The notes: generated by a model from the sequence alone, not told the origin. Numbered from the stretch's first letter, positions 17,187-26,333 are shown. The stretch: 64,000 nucleotides of DNA from Anaeromicropila herbilytica (GCF_016591975.1 NZ_AP024169.1:1261501-1325500), one strand, 5' to 3'. Program-made: numbers and translations.

Positions 17187-18608
17187 ATGATTGACAATAG
17201 AGATAATGAATTAGAGAATTCCAATCATGATTCATCAAATCATGATGATTATGAAGATATCTGTTATATATGTAGAAGACCAGAAAGCAAAGTTGGTAAG
17301 ATGATTAAGATACCAAATAATATTTGCATCTGTTCTGATTGTATGCAAAAGACTTTTGATACGATAAATACGAATGGGACACCATATGCCGATTTACTTA
17401 ATTTTAATCCAAGTATGATGAACTTTTCAAATCTTCAAAATGAGATTCCAAAAAGTCAGAAATTAAAAAAGAAGAAGCCAGTTGAAAAAGAGAAGGAAGC
17501 ACCTATTTTAGATGTTAAAAGTATTCCGTCCCCACATATGATTAAGGCTCAACTGGATGATTTCGTAGTAGGACAAGAACATGCTAAGAAAGTGATATCA
17601 GTAGCTGTCTATAATCATTATAAGAGAATTGCAGCTGGCAGTATGGATGATATTGAAATTGAGAAATCCAATATGCTTATGATAGGGCCTACAGGAAGTG
17701 GTAAGACATTCCTTGTTAAGACATTAGCAAAATTACTGAATGTACCATTAGCAATTACTGATGCGACTTCGCTTACAGAAGCAGGTTATATTGGTGATGA
17801 TGTTGAGAGTGTTCTATCCAAGTTACTTGCTGCAGCAGATAATGATGTAGAGAGAGCGGAACATGGTATCATATTCATTGATGAAATAGATAAGATAGCG
17901 AAAAAGAAAAGCACAACCAATCGTGATGTTAGTGGAGAATCTGTGCAACAAGGTATGTTAAAGCTGCTAGAAGGTAGTGAAGTGGAAGTTCCAGTAGGAG
18001 CGACGAATAAAAATGCGATGGTTCCTCTGACAACAATCAATACTAAGAATATTCTATTTATATGTGGTGGAGCGTTCCCAGATTTAGATAAGATTATTAA
18101 GTCTCGTTTGAATAAGCAATCTTCTATTGGATTTGGTGCAGATTTGAAAGATAAATATGATGATGATATTAACATCTTACAAAAAGTAACGGTTGAAGAC
18201 CTAAGAGAATTTGGTATGATTCCAGAGTTTATCGGAAGACTTCCTATCATATATACATTAGAAGGACTAACAAAGGATATGCTTGTTAAAGTTCTAAAAG
18301 AGCCTAAGAATGCGATATTAAAGCAATATCAGAAATTATTAGCTTTAGACGAGGTTGATTTACGGTTTGATGATGGAGCTTTAGAGGAAATTGCTGAGAG
18401 AGCCTTGAAGAAAAAGACAGGTGCCAGAGCACTACGTGCTATTATTGAAGAATTTATGTTAGATATTATGTATGAGATTCCAAAAGATGAGAATATCGGA
18501 CGTGTAACAATAACAAAAGACTACATTGAGCATAAAGGTGTTCCAGTAATCGAGATGCGAGGTTCAATTGCAAATCAACCAATTTTAGAGGATAAAAATA
18601 AACTTTAA
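17187..18608 (+). CDS. clpX: ATP-dependent Clp protease ATPase subunit ClpX
   Basis: AAA+ unfoldase that feeds proteins to ClpP. Residues 1-60 hold a C4 zinc-binding domain (CYICRRPES ... CICSDCMQ) after a short acidic leader, then a basic linker. The AAA+ module has Walker A GPTGSGKT (about 168-175), pore loop AGYIGDD (usually AGYVGED), Walker B IIFIDEIDK, RDVSGESVQQG, IGFG (the IGF loop that docks on ClpP), and the sensor-2 arginine region GARALRAIIEEFM. Length 473 is longer than the usual 410-430 because of the leader and linker. No clpP or trigger-factor gene is adjacent, so this may be a second or relocated ClpX. AGGAG precedes the ATG. Confidence 0.9.
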   Translation: MIDNRDNELENSNHDSSNHDDYEDICYICRRPESKVGKMIKIPNNICICSDCMQKTFDTINTNGTPYADLLNFNPSMMNFSNLQNEIPKSQKLKKKKPVEKEKEAPILDVKSIPSPHMIKAQLDDFVVGQEHAKKVISVAVYNHYKRIAAGSMDDIEIEKSNMLMIGPTGSGKTFLVKTLAKLLNVPLAITDATSLTEAGYIGDDVESVLSKLLAAADNDVERAEHGIIFIDEIDKIAKKKSTTNRDVSGESVQQGMLKLLEGSEVEVPVGATNKNAMVPLTTINTKNILFICGGAFPDLDKIIKSRLNKQSSIGFGADLKDKYDDDINILQKVTVEDLREFGMIPEFIGRLPIIYTLEGLTKDMLVKVLKEPKNAILKQYQKLLALDEVDLRFDDGALEEIAERALKKKTGARALRAIIEEFMLDIMYEIPKDENIGRVTITKDYIEHKGVPVIEMRGSIANQPILEDKNKL

Positions 18609-18670
18609 TCCTTTGGGATAACTTTGATACACTAAATAGATGATAAATTTTATCAATAATTTTAACATTT

Positions 18671-18698
18671 AGGTAAAATACGACATTGTATTTTACCT
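18671..18698 (+). terminator. Possible terminator after clpX
   Basis: A perfect 11-bp hairpin (18671-18681 with 18688-18698), but only an AT-mixed tail follows, so efficiency is doubtful. The remainder of 18609-18971 is AT-rich with nothing else recognised. Confidence 0.5.
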
Positions 18699-18971
18699 AT
18701 ATTATATTATATAATAAATAAAATAGCGTTAATTTCAATAATAATTCAATACTGTGACATAATATACTTTAGAAATAAAAGTATAGCATATAGAACTTTA
18801 TTGGAGCATAATAAATTTATACATCCAAATATATAATATTGTAGAACAATGGAGTTTTATAAAAGATATATTCTTTTTTTCGTGTTTTACAATATATTTT
18901 TTATTATGATACTTTCACGTGGTATTGAATTAAAAGAATAAAACGTCAACTATGATAAGGAGATGAAGTCA

Positions 18972-20168
18972 TTGGCAAAATTAAATGAAAATTACCAAAA
19001 TTTAAAGGAAAGTTATTTATTTTCGGAGATTGCACATCGTGTTGCAAAATATACACAGGAAAATCCAGATAAAAAAGTAATTCGTCTGGGAATTGGTGAT
19101 GTTACTCTTCCTCTTGAAAGTGAAGTTGTAGATAGTATGCACAAAGCGGTGGATGAAATGGGAAATGCTAGCTCATTCCGTGGATATGGTCCTGAACAAG
19201 GATATGATTTCCTACGTAACGCAATTAAAGATTATTATACTAGAAATGGTGTTAGTGTAGAACTTGATGAGATCTTCGTTAGCGATGGAGCAAAGAGTGA
19301 TACTGGTAACATTACAGATTTATTTTCTGTAGATAATGTAGTATTAATTCCAGATCCAGTTTATCCAGTATATGTTGATACAAATACGATGAATGGTAGA
19401 AAGATTGTATACTTAGATGCAAATGCAGAAAACGGATTCTTACCACTTCCAGATGAATCTGTTCATGCTGATATTATATATATTTGTTCCCCTAATAATC
19501 CAACGGGTGCTGTTTATAATAAAGAGCAATTAAAAATATGGGTTGATTATGCGCTTAAGAATGATGCTATTATTCTATTTGACTCAGCTTATGAAGCCTT
19601 TATCTCAGATGAGTCACTACCAAGAAGTATTTTTGCAATTGAAGGAGCAAAACAATGTGCAATTGAATTCTGTTCTTTATCTAAGACAGCAGGATTTACT
19701 GGTACAAGATGTGGTTATACGGTAGTTCCAAAAGATCTTAAAGTGACTGCTTCCAATGGGGAAGTTATGTATGTAAATAAGATGTGGAATCGTAGGCAAA
19801 CAACAAAATTTAATGGAGTTCCTTATATTGTTCAACGTGGTGCAGAAGCTGCATTCTCTAAAGAAGGAATGGAACAAGCACAAAAAATGATAGGATATTA
19901 TAAAGAAAATGCAAAGATTATTGCAGATACATTAGATAAGAAAAATATGAAATATTTTGGAGGCGTTAACTCACCATATATCTGGTTTGAATGCCCTAAT
20001 AATATGGACTCATGGACTTTCTTTGATTATTTATTAACGAATGCACAAGTAGTTGGAACACCTGGTGCAGGCTTCGGTACTAATGGAACGAACTATTTCC
20101 GTTTAACTTCCTTTGGTAATAAGGAAAATACAATCGAAGCTATGGAACGTTTTGCAAAATTATTCTAG
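18972..20168 (+). CDS. dapL: LL-diaminopimelate aminotransferase (DapL)
   Basis: Converts tetrahydrodipicolinate directly to LL-diaminopimelate with glutamate as amino donor, bypassing the succinylase and acetylase branches of lysine synthesis. A PLP fold-type I enzyme of 398 residues. It starts MAKLNENYQNLKESYLFSEI, close to the DapL consensus start. Other motifs are RLGIGDVTLPL, SDGAKSDTGNI, SPNNPTGAVY and the PLP-lysine stretch FCSLSKTAGFTGTRCGY. I chose the TTG at 18972 because AAGGAG ends 9 nt before it; the ATG at 18963 directly abuts that site. The lysA gene follows after 16 bp, making a two-gene operon. Confidence 0.93.
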   Translation: MAKLNENYQNLKESYLFSEIAHRVAKYTQENPDKKVIRLGIGDVTLPLESEVVDSMHKAVDEMGNASSFRGYGPEQGYDFLRNAIKDYYTRNGVSVELDEIFVSDGAKSDTGNITDLFSVDNVVLIPDPVYPVYVDTNTMNGRKIVYLDANAENGFLPLPDESVHADIIYICSPNNPTGAVYNKEQLKIWVDYALKNDAIILFDSAYEAFISDESLPRSIFAIEGAKQCAIEFCSLSKTAGFTGTRCGYTVVPKDLKVTASNGEVMYVNKMWNRRQTTKFNGVPYIVQRGAEAAFSKEGMEQAQKMIGYYKENAKIIADTLDKKNMKYFGGVNSPYIWFECPNNMDSWTFFDYLLTNAQVVGTPGAGFGTNGTNYFRLTSFGNKENTIEAMERFAKLF

Positions 20169-20184
20169 TTAAGGAGGACATTAG

Positions 20185-21450
20185 ATGGAAAAGAAACCAT
20201 TTGTAAGTCTAGAGCAGGTAAAAGAAATGGTAAAAGAATATCCTACACCATTTCACCTATATGATGAAAAAGGAATCAGAGAAAATGCAAGAAGATTAAA
20301 GGATGCTTTTTCTTGGAATAAAGGATTTAAGGAATATTTTGCAGTAAAAGCGACTCCAAATCCATTCATTTTACAAATTCTAAAAGAAGAAGGAATCGGT
20401 TCAGATTGTTCTTCTTATACAGAACTTCAAATGTCAGAGGCAGTTGGGTTCAAAGGTAGCGATATCATGTTTTCCTCTAATGTTACACCACGAGAAGACT
20501 TTGAATTAGCTGCTAAATTAGGTGCGATTATTAACTTTGACGATATTACTCATATTGATTATTTTGAAAAAATAGCTAAAATCCCTGAAACAATATGTTG
20601 TCGATATAATCCAGGTGGTGATTTCCAGATTCATAATCAGATTATGGATACCCCACAGGATGCGAAGTATGGCTTGACACTTGCTCAGATGAAAGAGGGA
20701 TTCTTAAAGTTAAAGGAAAAAGGGGCAAAACACTTCGGTATTCATGCATTCTTAGCGAGTAATACAGTTACAGAAGCATATTATCCACTATTAGCTAAGA
20801 TCTTATTTCAAACAGCAGTTGAACTAAAGAGAGAAACTGGAGTTCATATCGCATTTATTAATTTATCCGGTGGTGTTGGGATTCCATATACCCCAGATCA
20901 AGAACCAAACGATATTTATGCTATTGGTGAAGGTGTAAGAAAAGCTTATGAAGAAGTTCTAGTACCAGAGGGAATGGATGATGTTGCAATCTTTACTGAG
21001 CTAGGAAGATATATGTTAGCACCATATGGTTGCTTAATATCACAAGCAATTCATGAAAAACATATCTATAAAGAATATATCGGACTTGATGCATGTGCTG
21101 CTAACTTAATGAGACCTGCAATGTATGGTTCTTATCATCACATTACAGTTTTAGGAAAAGAAAACGAGTCATGTGATCAAATGTATGACGTAACGGGTGG
21201 TCTTTGTGAAAATAATGATAAATTCGCAATTGACCGTATGCTTCCTAAGATTGATATCGGTGATTATGTAGTGATTCATGACACAGGAGCTCACGGCTTT
21301 GCTATGGGTTACAATTATAATGGAAAATTACGTTCTGCTGAGATCTTATTACAAGAAGATGGTAGTACTAAGTTAATCCGCAGAGCTGAGACTCCAGCAG
21401 ATTACTTTGCAACATTTGATTTTTCAGGAATGTTTCAAGATGTGAAATAA
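20185..21450 (+). CDS. lysA: Diaminopimelate decarboxylase (LysA)
   Basis: Decarboxylates meso-diaminopimelate to lysine. A fold-type III (alanine-racemase-like barrel) PLP enzyme of 421 residues. The PLP lysine lies in YFAVKATPNPFILQ near the N-terminus. INLSGGVGIPYTPDQ binds the PLP phosphate, TELGRYMLAPYG follows, and CENNDKFA carries the active-site Cys-Glu pair of the dimer interface. The family also contains carboxynorspermidine and amino-acid decarboxylases. Linkage with dapL 16 bp upstream favours LysA. AAGGAGG precedes the ATG. A shared bidirectional terminator lies just downstream. Confidence 0.88.
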   Translation: MEKKPFVSLEQVKEMVKEYPTPFHLYDEKGIRENARRLKDAFSWNKGFKEYFAVKATPNPFILQILKEEGIGSDCSSYTELQMSEAVGFKGSDIMFSSNVTPREDFELAAKLGAIINFDDITHIDYFEKIAKIPETICCRYNPGGDFQIHNQIMDTPQDAKYGLTLAQMKEGFLKLKEKGAKHFGIHAFLASNTVTEAYYPLLAKILFQTAVELKRETGVHIAFINLSGGVGIPYTPDQEPNDIYAIGEGVRKAYEEVLVPEGMDDVAIFTELGRYMLAPYGCLISQAIHEKHIYKEYIGLDACAANLMRPAMYGSYHHITVLGKENESCDQMYDVTGGLCENNDKFAIDRMLPKIDIGDYVVIHDTGAHGFAMGYNYNGKLRSAEILLQEDGSTKLIRRAETPADYFATFDFSGMFQDVK

Positions 21451-21465
21451 ATATATAATAAAACC

Positions 21466-21506
21466 AAAATGGGCCTTCGCACTAGCTTAGTGCGAAAGCC
21501 CATTTT
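21466..21506. terminator. Bidirectional terminator, lysA / PucR-type regulator
   Basis: An 18-bp stem with one mismatch (21466-21483 with 21489-21506), an A-rich 5' flank and a T run 3'. The regulator's stop codon overlaps its edge. Confidence 0.88.
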
Positions 21507-22711
21507 TATTCACTCATATAGATATCACATAATAATTTAGTGCATAATTTTTTGTCTTTCAGATTAATCGAAGTTATCTCTTCAATCTTCTGCAATCGAT
21601 AGAGTAATGTATTACGATGGATATTTAGCATGTTTATCGTGTCATTGCTATCACAGAAATTTTGGATATAGATTCGTAATGTCTGGTAATACTCTGTTTT
21701 ATTTAAGGCATCGTATTTGATTAGTTCTTTTAATATGGAATTCTCATAGTTATATACTTTTAGACCGTTTTTAGCATAAGAAAAAATATCCGTCAAGATG
21801 TAATCTTCATAGATATAGGTTTCGCTATTTGAGCTTGTATTTAGTTCTAACACGCGTGACGCCTGATATTTATAGGTTCGTAATTCTAATAAATCATAAA
21901 ATATAGTACTTACACCAATGGAAAATCCAAGACGATGAAATAGGTGTATCAGATCTGTAATAGAGTTTATATAATCTTTCGTGTTGTCATTTTTAATATT
22001 GGTACATAGAATATAGAGATCTTCGTCAAGCAAGGTAGCATAGTGGTTGTCATTACGGTTGTTTATGATATTTCGTAACTGTTTTAGGTATACAACATTA
22101 TTCGAACCAGATTCTACTTTGGAAGAAAGAATGAGAAAGGGACTAGGTAGGTCAATTCGGTTATGTTGAATCCATAGCTTTAAACTTTCGGTTGTTGTTA
22201 TTTTTTCTTCAAATAAGTTCTTAATAAAAGTCTCAGTACTTTTAATCGAAGTAAAAGAATGTTCCTTAGTATTTCGTAAACATAATGCTAGAGCATTTGA
22301 TAAAATTCTAATTAATTCATAATCAGCGCTATGATAATCTTTACTTGGATATAGAATACAGATATAACCTTGAATACGGTTATTATTTTTACAAGTAACT
22401 GCAATTCTAGGAATTACTTCACCAATTCCATAGTCAATAAAGAAAATATCATCATTTTCATCAAGTTTCTTCTGATAGTTTCCTTGATTCAATGCATAAA
22501 CCATATCATAAGTTACAATTTTATGTTCGAACATACTATCCCATAATGGATCATTCATTTTCTTGTTTGGGAATAAGCCAATTACATTATAGTCTACATC
22601 TACTAGGCTAATGGGATGTTTCAATATGTTGTAGACTTCTTGAAAAACAAGATCAATGTTATTCGTACATAATACATTAAAAAGTTGTTTATAGATATCA
22701 TCTTGTGCCAT
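21506..22711 (-). CDS. PucR/CdaR-family transcriptional regulator
   Basis: A 401-residue one-component regulator. The first two thirds resemble a GAF/CdaR-type sensor region (PISLVDVDYNVIGLFPNKKM near the start). The C-terminus is the PucR-type helix-turn-helix: LRIYIQNFCDSNDTINMLN, then IHRNTLLYRLQKIEEIT. Such proteins usually activate an adjacent catabolic operon in response to a small metabolite. I chose the ATG at 22711; a TTG 66 bp upstream would read through a likely operator and promoter. The gene faces the flavin reductase at 22861 across a 149-bp gap holding an 18-bp perfect palindrome, so control of both genes is the best guess. Confidence 0.85.
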   Translation of the reverse strand: MAQDDIYKQLFNVLCTNNIDLVFQEVYNILKHPISLVDVDYNVIGLFPNKKMNDPLWDSMFEHKIVTYDMVYALNQGNYQKKLDENDDIFFIDYGIGEVIPRIAVTCKNNNRIQGYICILYPSKDYHSADYELIRILSNALALCLRNTKEHSFTSIKSTETFIKNLFEEKITTTESLKLWIQHNRIDLPSPFLILSSKVESGSNNVVYLKQLRNIINNRNDNHYATLLDEDLYILCTNIKNDNTKDYINSITDLIHLFHRLGFSIGVSTIFYDLLELRTYKYQASRVLELNTSSNSETYIYEDYILTDIFSYAKNGLKVYNYENSILKELIKYDALNKTEYYQTLRIYIQNFCDSNDTINMLNIHRNTLLYRLQKIEEITSINLKDKKLCTKLLCDIYMSE

Positions 22712-22754
22712 ATCACCATTTACCTTTCTGATTTGTAGTTCTATTATATCATAG

Positions 22755-22772
22755 TTTGTGCATATGCACAAA
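22755..22772. promoter_or_regulatory. 18-bp perfect palindrome, candidate operator of the divergent pair
   Basis: TTTGTGCATATGCACAAA reads identically on both strands. On the minus strand it overlaps TTGTGC, which with a 17-bp spacer precedes TATAAT (22750 region), a plausible promoter of the regulator. On the plus strand it lies about 90 bp before the reductase start. Confidence 0.6.
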
Positions 22773-22860
22773 AACAATGTTATGATTTTAACAAAGTGAC
22801 ATTGTCGGATAGCAGAAAAAAACTTAAAATTAGAATATCAAAAGAAAGAGAGGATATTCA

Positions 22861-24801
22861 ATGAATTACAAAAGCTTATTTACTCCATTTAAAATAGGAA
22901 CAATGGAAGTTAAGAATCGTATTGTTATGTCTCCTATGGGAACCAATTCTGCACGTATCGATGGAACGATTGCAGAGGATGAGATTGCTTATTTTGAAGA
23001 AAGAGCCAAAGGTGGTACTGGAATGATTATTATGGGATGTCAATTCCTTAATCCAGATTTGGCACAGGGTTCTTTAGAAGGGGTATTACAAAATACTTAT
23101 GTAATTCCACAATTAACAACAGTAGTAGAGGCTTGTCATAGATGGGGAGCTAAAATTTGTTGTCAAATCAGTTGTGGAACTGGAAGAAATGCATTTCCTA
23201 ATATGTATGGAGAAGCACCTTTCTCTTCGTCAGATACGCCATCAACTTATAATCCAAACATGAAATGTAGACCGTTAAGCAAAGAACAGATTAAAGACAT
23301 AATGAAACAATTTAAAAATAGTGCTAAGATTGCAAAAGATGCTGGATATGATTCAATTGAAGTGCATGCACATGCTGGATATTTAGTAGATCAATTCATG
23401 TCATCTATTTGGAATACAAGAACCGATGAATATGGTGGTTCCCTAGAGAATAGAATGAGATTTGCTTGTGAAATTGTTGAGTCCATTAAAAGTGCAGTAG
23501 GTAAAGATATTCCTGTCATTTTTAGAATTGCATTAGATCATTTATTTGAAGGTGGTCGTACATTAGAAGAAAGTATGGAAATAATTAAAATCTTAGAAGC
23601 GGCTGGAGTAGATGCATTAGATATAGATGCAGGTTGTTATGAAAGAATTGATTACATATTCCCAACTGCTTATCTTGGTGATGCTTGTATGGAATATGTA
23701 TGTGAAGAAGCTAGAAAACATGTGAATATCCCAATAATGAATTCAGGAAACCACACACCAGAAACAGCGGTACGATTAATCGAATCAGGAAATGCTGATT
23801 TTGTCATGTTTGGACGACAATTGATCGCTGACCCAGAGACTGCAAATAAATTAATGAATGAACATGCAGAGGATGTAAGACCATGTATTCGTTGCAACGA
23901 AGAGTGTGTTGGACGAATTATTACACGCTTATCAAAGATTAGCTGCGCTGTCAATGTCCAAGTATGTGAAGAAGCAAGATTTAAGATTGAAGAAGCAAAG
24001 TCGAAGAAGAATGTAGTTGTAGTTGGTGGAGGACCTGCTGGTCTAGAAGCTGCTAGAGTTGCAGCTTTAGAAGGACATAAAGTAATTTTATTCGAAAAAG
24101 AAGGTGTAGTTGGTGGACAATTATCAGCAGCTGCAACTCCAAAATTCAAAGATCAATTAAAGAAATTAGTAAAATGGTATCAAGTTCAATTAGAAAAGCT
24201 CGGTGTAGATGTAAGATTAAATACTGCTGTAGATATGAATAATCCAGCTTTAGAAGAGGCAGATAACATTATTGTGGCTACTGGTGCAAAACCTATCGAA
24301 GTAAATATTAAAGGAATTGACGGAAGTAATGTTCTAAATGTAATTGATGCACATAAGCACAAAGAAAGAATCAAGGGAGATCATGTTGTAATCTGTGGTG
24401 GTGGTTTATCTGGATGTGATAGTGCATTAGAATTAGCATTAGAAGAAGGAAAAAAAGTAACCATCGTTGAAATGGCAGAAGGCATTGCAAAGGACGTTAT
24501 GTATATTAATTTAACTTCTATCCTTGTAAAAATAAAAGAAGCTGGTATTAACGTATTTACAAGCTCTAAAGTATCTGAAATCAATGAACAGGGTGTTGTT
24601 ATTGAAAAAGCAGATGGTACAAAAGAAAACATTGCTGCAGATACAGTAATAACAGCATTTGGAATGAAGAAGGATTCTGATTTAGCGGATAAAATTAGAG
24701 AAAAATACTATAATAAAACTAGAATCGTTGGAGATAGTGAAAAGGTTGGTAAAGTTGCAACTGCTGTTCGCAGTGGTTTCTATGCGGGCTTAAGTTTGTA
24801 A
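22861..24801 (+). CDS. NADH:flavin oxidoreductase / 2-enoate or 2,4-dienoyl-CoA reductase family
   Basis: A 646-residue multicentre reductase. Residues 1-340 are an old-yellow-enzyme TIM barrel with FMN (MSPMGTNSARIDG, EVHAHAGYLVDQFMSS, RTDEYGGSLENRMRF, FVMFGRQLIADPE). Next comes a 4Fe-4S cysteine cluster (CIRCNEECVGRI plus two later Cys). From about 380, an FAD/NAD(P)H module has VVVVGGGPAGLEAARVAALEGH and VVICGGGLSGCDSALELALEEG. This architecture belongs to FadH, clostridial 2-enoate reductase and trimethylamine dehydrogenase; the substrate is not readable. The divergent PucR-type regulator suggests substrate induction. Ribosome site AGAGAGG precedes the ATG. Confidence 0.9.
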   Translation: MNYKSLFTPFKIGTMEVKNRIVMSPMGTNSARIDGTIAEDEIAYFEERAKGGTGMIIMGCQFLNPDLAQGSLEGVLQNTYVIPQLTTVVEACHRWGAKICCQISCGTGRNAFPNMYGEAPFSSSDTPSTYNPNMKCRPLSKEQIKDIMKQFKNSAKIAKDAGYDSIEVHAHAGYLVDQFMSSIWNTRTDEYGGSLENRMRFACEIVESIKSAVGKDIPVIFRIALDHLFEGGRTLEESMEIIKILEAAGVDALDIDAGCYERIDYIFPTAYLGDACMEYVCEEARKHVNIPIMNSGNHTPETAVRLIESGNADFVMFGRQLIADPETANKLMNEHAEDVRPCIRCNEECVGRIITRLSKISCAVNVQVCEEARFKIEEAKSKKNVVVVGGGPAGLEAARVAALEGHKVILFEKEGVVGGQLSAAATPKFKDQLKKLVKWYQVQLEKLGVDVRLNTAVDMNNPALEEADNIIVATGAKPIEVNIKGIDGSNVLNVIDAHKHKERIKGDHVVICGGGLSGCDSALELALEEGKKVTIVEMAEGIAKDVMYINLTSILVKIKEAGINVFTSSKVSEINEQGVVIEKADGTKENIAADTVITAFGMKKDSDLADKIREKYYNKTRIVGDSEKVGKVATAVRSGFYAGLSL

Positions 24802-24825
24802 GAAGTATAAAATATATTGGTCAGT

Positions 24826-24863
24826 AGGCATATTATTCATATTAAGAATAGTATGCCTTCTTT
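24826..24863 (+). terminator. Probable terminator after the flavin reductase
   Basis: A 13-bp stem with one wobble pair (24826-24838 with 24846-24858) followed by TCTTT. The tail is short, so strength is uncertain. Confidence 0.55.
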
Positions 24864-25072
24864 GAGTTGTAAATATATATAGAAACATTAATGCTTTTTT
24901 TATCCTTTTATGATATAATAGTTAGGCTTAATTGAAAAAATAGTTCAATGAAAGAGTTGTTATTACACCAATTTAAACAATATAGAGTTAGCGTGAAATT
25001 AAGAAATTGAGTCGATAAATGTCGTAATGACAAAAGTTTTATTGATTGATTTTATTTGTTATTTATGAAATA

Positions 25073-25101
25073 ATCTAATTAGAAAAAGTTTCTAATTAGA
25101 T
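25073..25101. other. 13-bp perfect inverted repeat upstream of the TIM-barrel gene
   Basis: ATCTAATTAGAAA (25073-25085) and its exact complement (25089-25101) are separated by 3 nt. No T tract follows, so an operator or RNA hairpin is more likely than a terminator. The remainder of 24864-25197 shows no gene. Confidence 0.5.
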
Positions 25102-25197
25102 AAGAAGAATTAAGATCAATTAGATAATTGTGAAACGTCAATTATTTAGTTATTGTGTTTTACAAAAGTCAAACAGATCAATATAAAGGAGGTTAAA

Positions 25198-25875
25198 ATG
25201 GAGAATAAGTATATACCAGAAATTGAGGGAAATCTAAGAAGGCATATGATAAGGGTTCCGAGAGTAATTGAGCAAGCAAGTGGTATTCGTATATTTGGTA
25301 AGCAGATTAAATCATTAATATTTACAACCGATGTAGCAATTATACGTAATTGCAATGCAAATGCGGTTATTGCTGTTTACCCATTTACACCTCAACCTAT
25401 TATTACTCATTCTATCATTAATTGTTCGGATGTACCTGTATTCTGTGGTGTTGGAGGAGGAACAACAACAGGGAAAAGGGTAACTAATCTTGCAGAAGAT
25501 GCTGAGTTTCAAGGCGCGATGGGAGTTGTTGTGAATGCACCTACTCCAAATGAAACGATAGCATATCTATATCAAAAAATTGATATTCCAATCGTAATCA
25601 CTGTAGTATCAGAGAAAACAGATATTGGGAAGCGGTTAGAAAATGGAGCAAGTATATTAAACGTATCAGGTGGGGCTAATACAGAACATATAGTAAAGAA
25701 AATACGACGTGAATACAAGGAAGTACCAATCATTGCAACGGGCGGACCTACAGAAGAAAGTATATTACGAACAATTGAGGCAGGTGCCAATGCAATCACA
25801 TATACGCCACCTTCTATTGGTGAAATATTTAAGAAAATGATGAATAATTACCGCAGAGATGATTATATACTATAA
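25198..25875 (+). CDS. Conserved TIM-barrel protein of unknown function
   Basis: A 225-residue cytosolic protein whose alternating hydrophobic strands and glycine motifs suggest a (beta/alpha)8 barrel. VPVFCGVGGGTTTG, AEFQGAMGVVVNAPTP, IPIVITVVS, GASILNVSGGANTEHI and VPIIATGGPTEESI look like successive strand-loop units. ATGGPT plus AGANAITYT resemble the phosphate-binding ends of other barrels. I recall similar clostridial proteins only as loosely named hydrolases, so I assign no reaction. The start ATG 25198 has AAAGGAGGT upstream; the longer in-frame TTG start lacks one. The zinc-ribbon gene follows after 25 bp and is probably co-transcribed. Confidence 0.7.
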   Translation: MENKYIPEIEGNLRRHMIRVPRVIEQASGIRIFGKQIKSLIFTTDVAIIRNCNANAVIAVYPFTPQPIITHSIINCSDVPVFCGVGGGTTTGKRVTNLAEDAEFQGAMGVVVNAPTPNETIAYLYQKIDIPIVITVVSEKTDIGKRLENGASILNVSGGANTEHIVKKIRREYKEVPIIATGGPTEESILRTIEAGANAITYTPPSIGEIFKKMMNNYRRDDYIL

Positions 25876-25900
25876 TATTTATATAAAAGAGGAATGAATC

Positions 25901-26152
25901 ATGCTTAGGAAAGCAAAGAAAACTCATACAGAATTAGAAAAAACAGACTTAAGTATGGATAATCGGAAGAAAGAAGAAATACCGAAGGAATTAGAAGGTG
26001 AGAATATTAAAGTAGACGAAATGGTCTATGAGATTGTTGAGAGAGAAATTCTACCTGAGAAGATTATCTGTCCTGACTGTGGAGGTGTTACACTTCAAGG
26101 ATTAGATTTTTGTGATAGATGTGGTGGGGAACTTAACAATTATTATTGTTAA
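25901..26152 (+). CDS. Small zinc-ribbon protein
   Basis: An 83-residue cytosolic protein. The first 50 residues are charged (Lys/Glu-rich, probably helical). The end is a C4 zinc ribbon, CPDCGG ... CDRCGG, with another Cys as the last residue. Such ribbons bind nucleic acid or partner proteins; nothing indicates which here. AGAGGA precedes the ATG. It lies 25 bp after the TIM-barrel gene and ends just before a strong terminator, so the two form an operon. Confidence 0.75.
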   Translation: MLRKAKKTHTELEKTDLSMDNRKKEEIPKELEGENIKVDEMVYEIVEREILPEKIICPDCGGVTLQGLDFCDRCGGELNNYYC

Positions 26153-26177
26153 TATTAATATGTAAATTAGGTTTTAT

Positions 26178-26213
26178 AAAAAAGTTTGGATGGTTTAAAA
26201 TCCAAACTTTTTT
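26178..26213 (+). terminator. Terminator after the zinc-ribbon gene
   Basis: A 13-bp perfect stem (26178-26190 with 26201-26213) whose 3' arm ends in a T6 run. Confidence 0.88.
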
Positions 26214-26236
26214 AGTTCGTTAAGTAGGTATGAATT

Positions 26237-26277
26237 ATGATAATAGAATGTTTATGATGTGGATATTCTATTATCAT
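26237..26277. other. 13-bp inverted repeat in intergenic region
   Basis: ATGATAATAGAAT (26237-26249) with its exact complement (26265-26277) around a 15-nt loop. It lies upstream of the promoter of the next gene; function unknown. Confidence 0.4.
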
Positions 26278-26333
26278 GAAAAAGAACATTTTTACTTTAA
26301 TACATTAACTAATTAGAACATAAAAGTTTTATC

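Noticed and set aside
17786..18250. Long minus-strand frame of 154 codons opposite clpX
   Set aside because: It lies wholly inside clpX, has no ribosome site and is Ser/Ile-rich as expected from an antisense reading of a real gene.
23670..24149. Minus-strand frame of 159 codons opposite the flavin reductase
   Set aside because: It is antisense to a well-supported gene, with no family match and no ribosome site.
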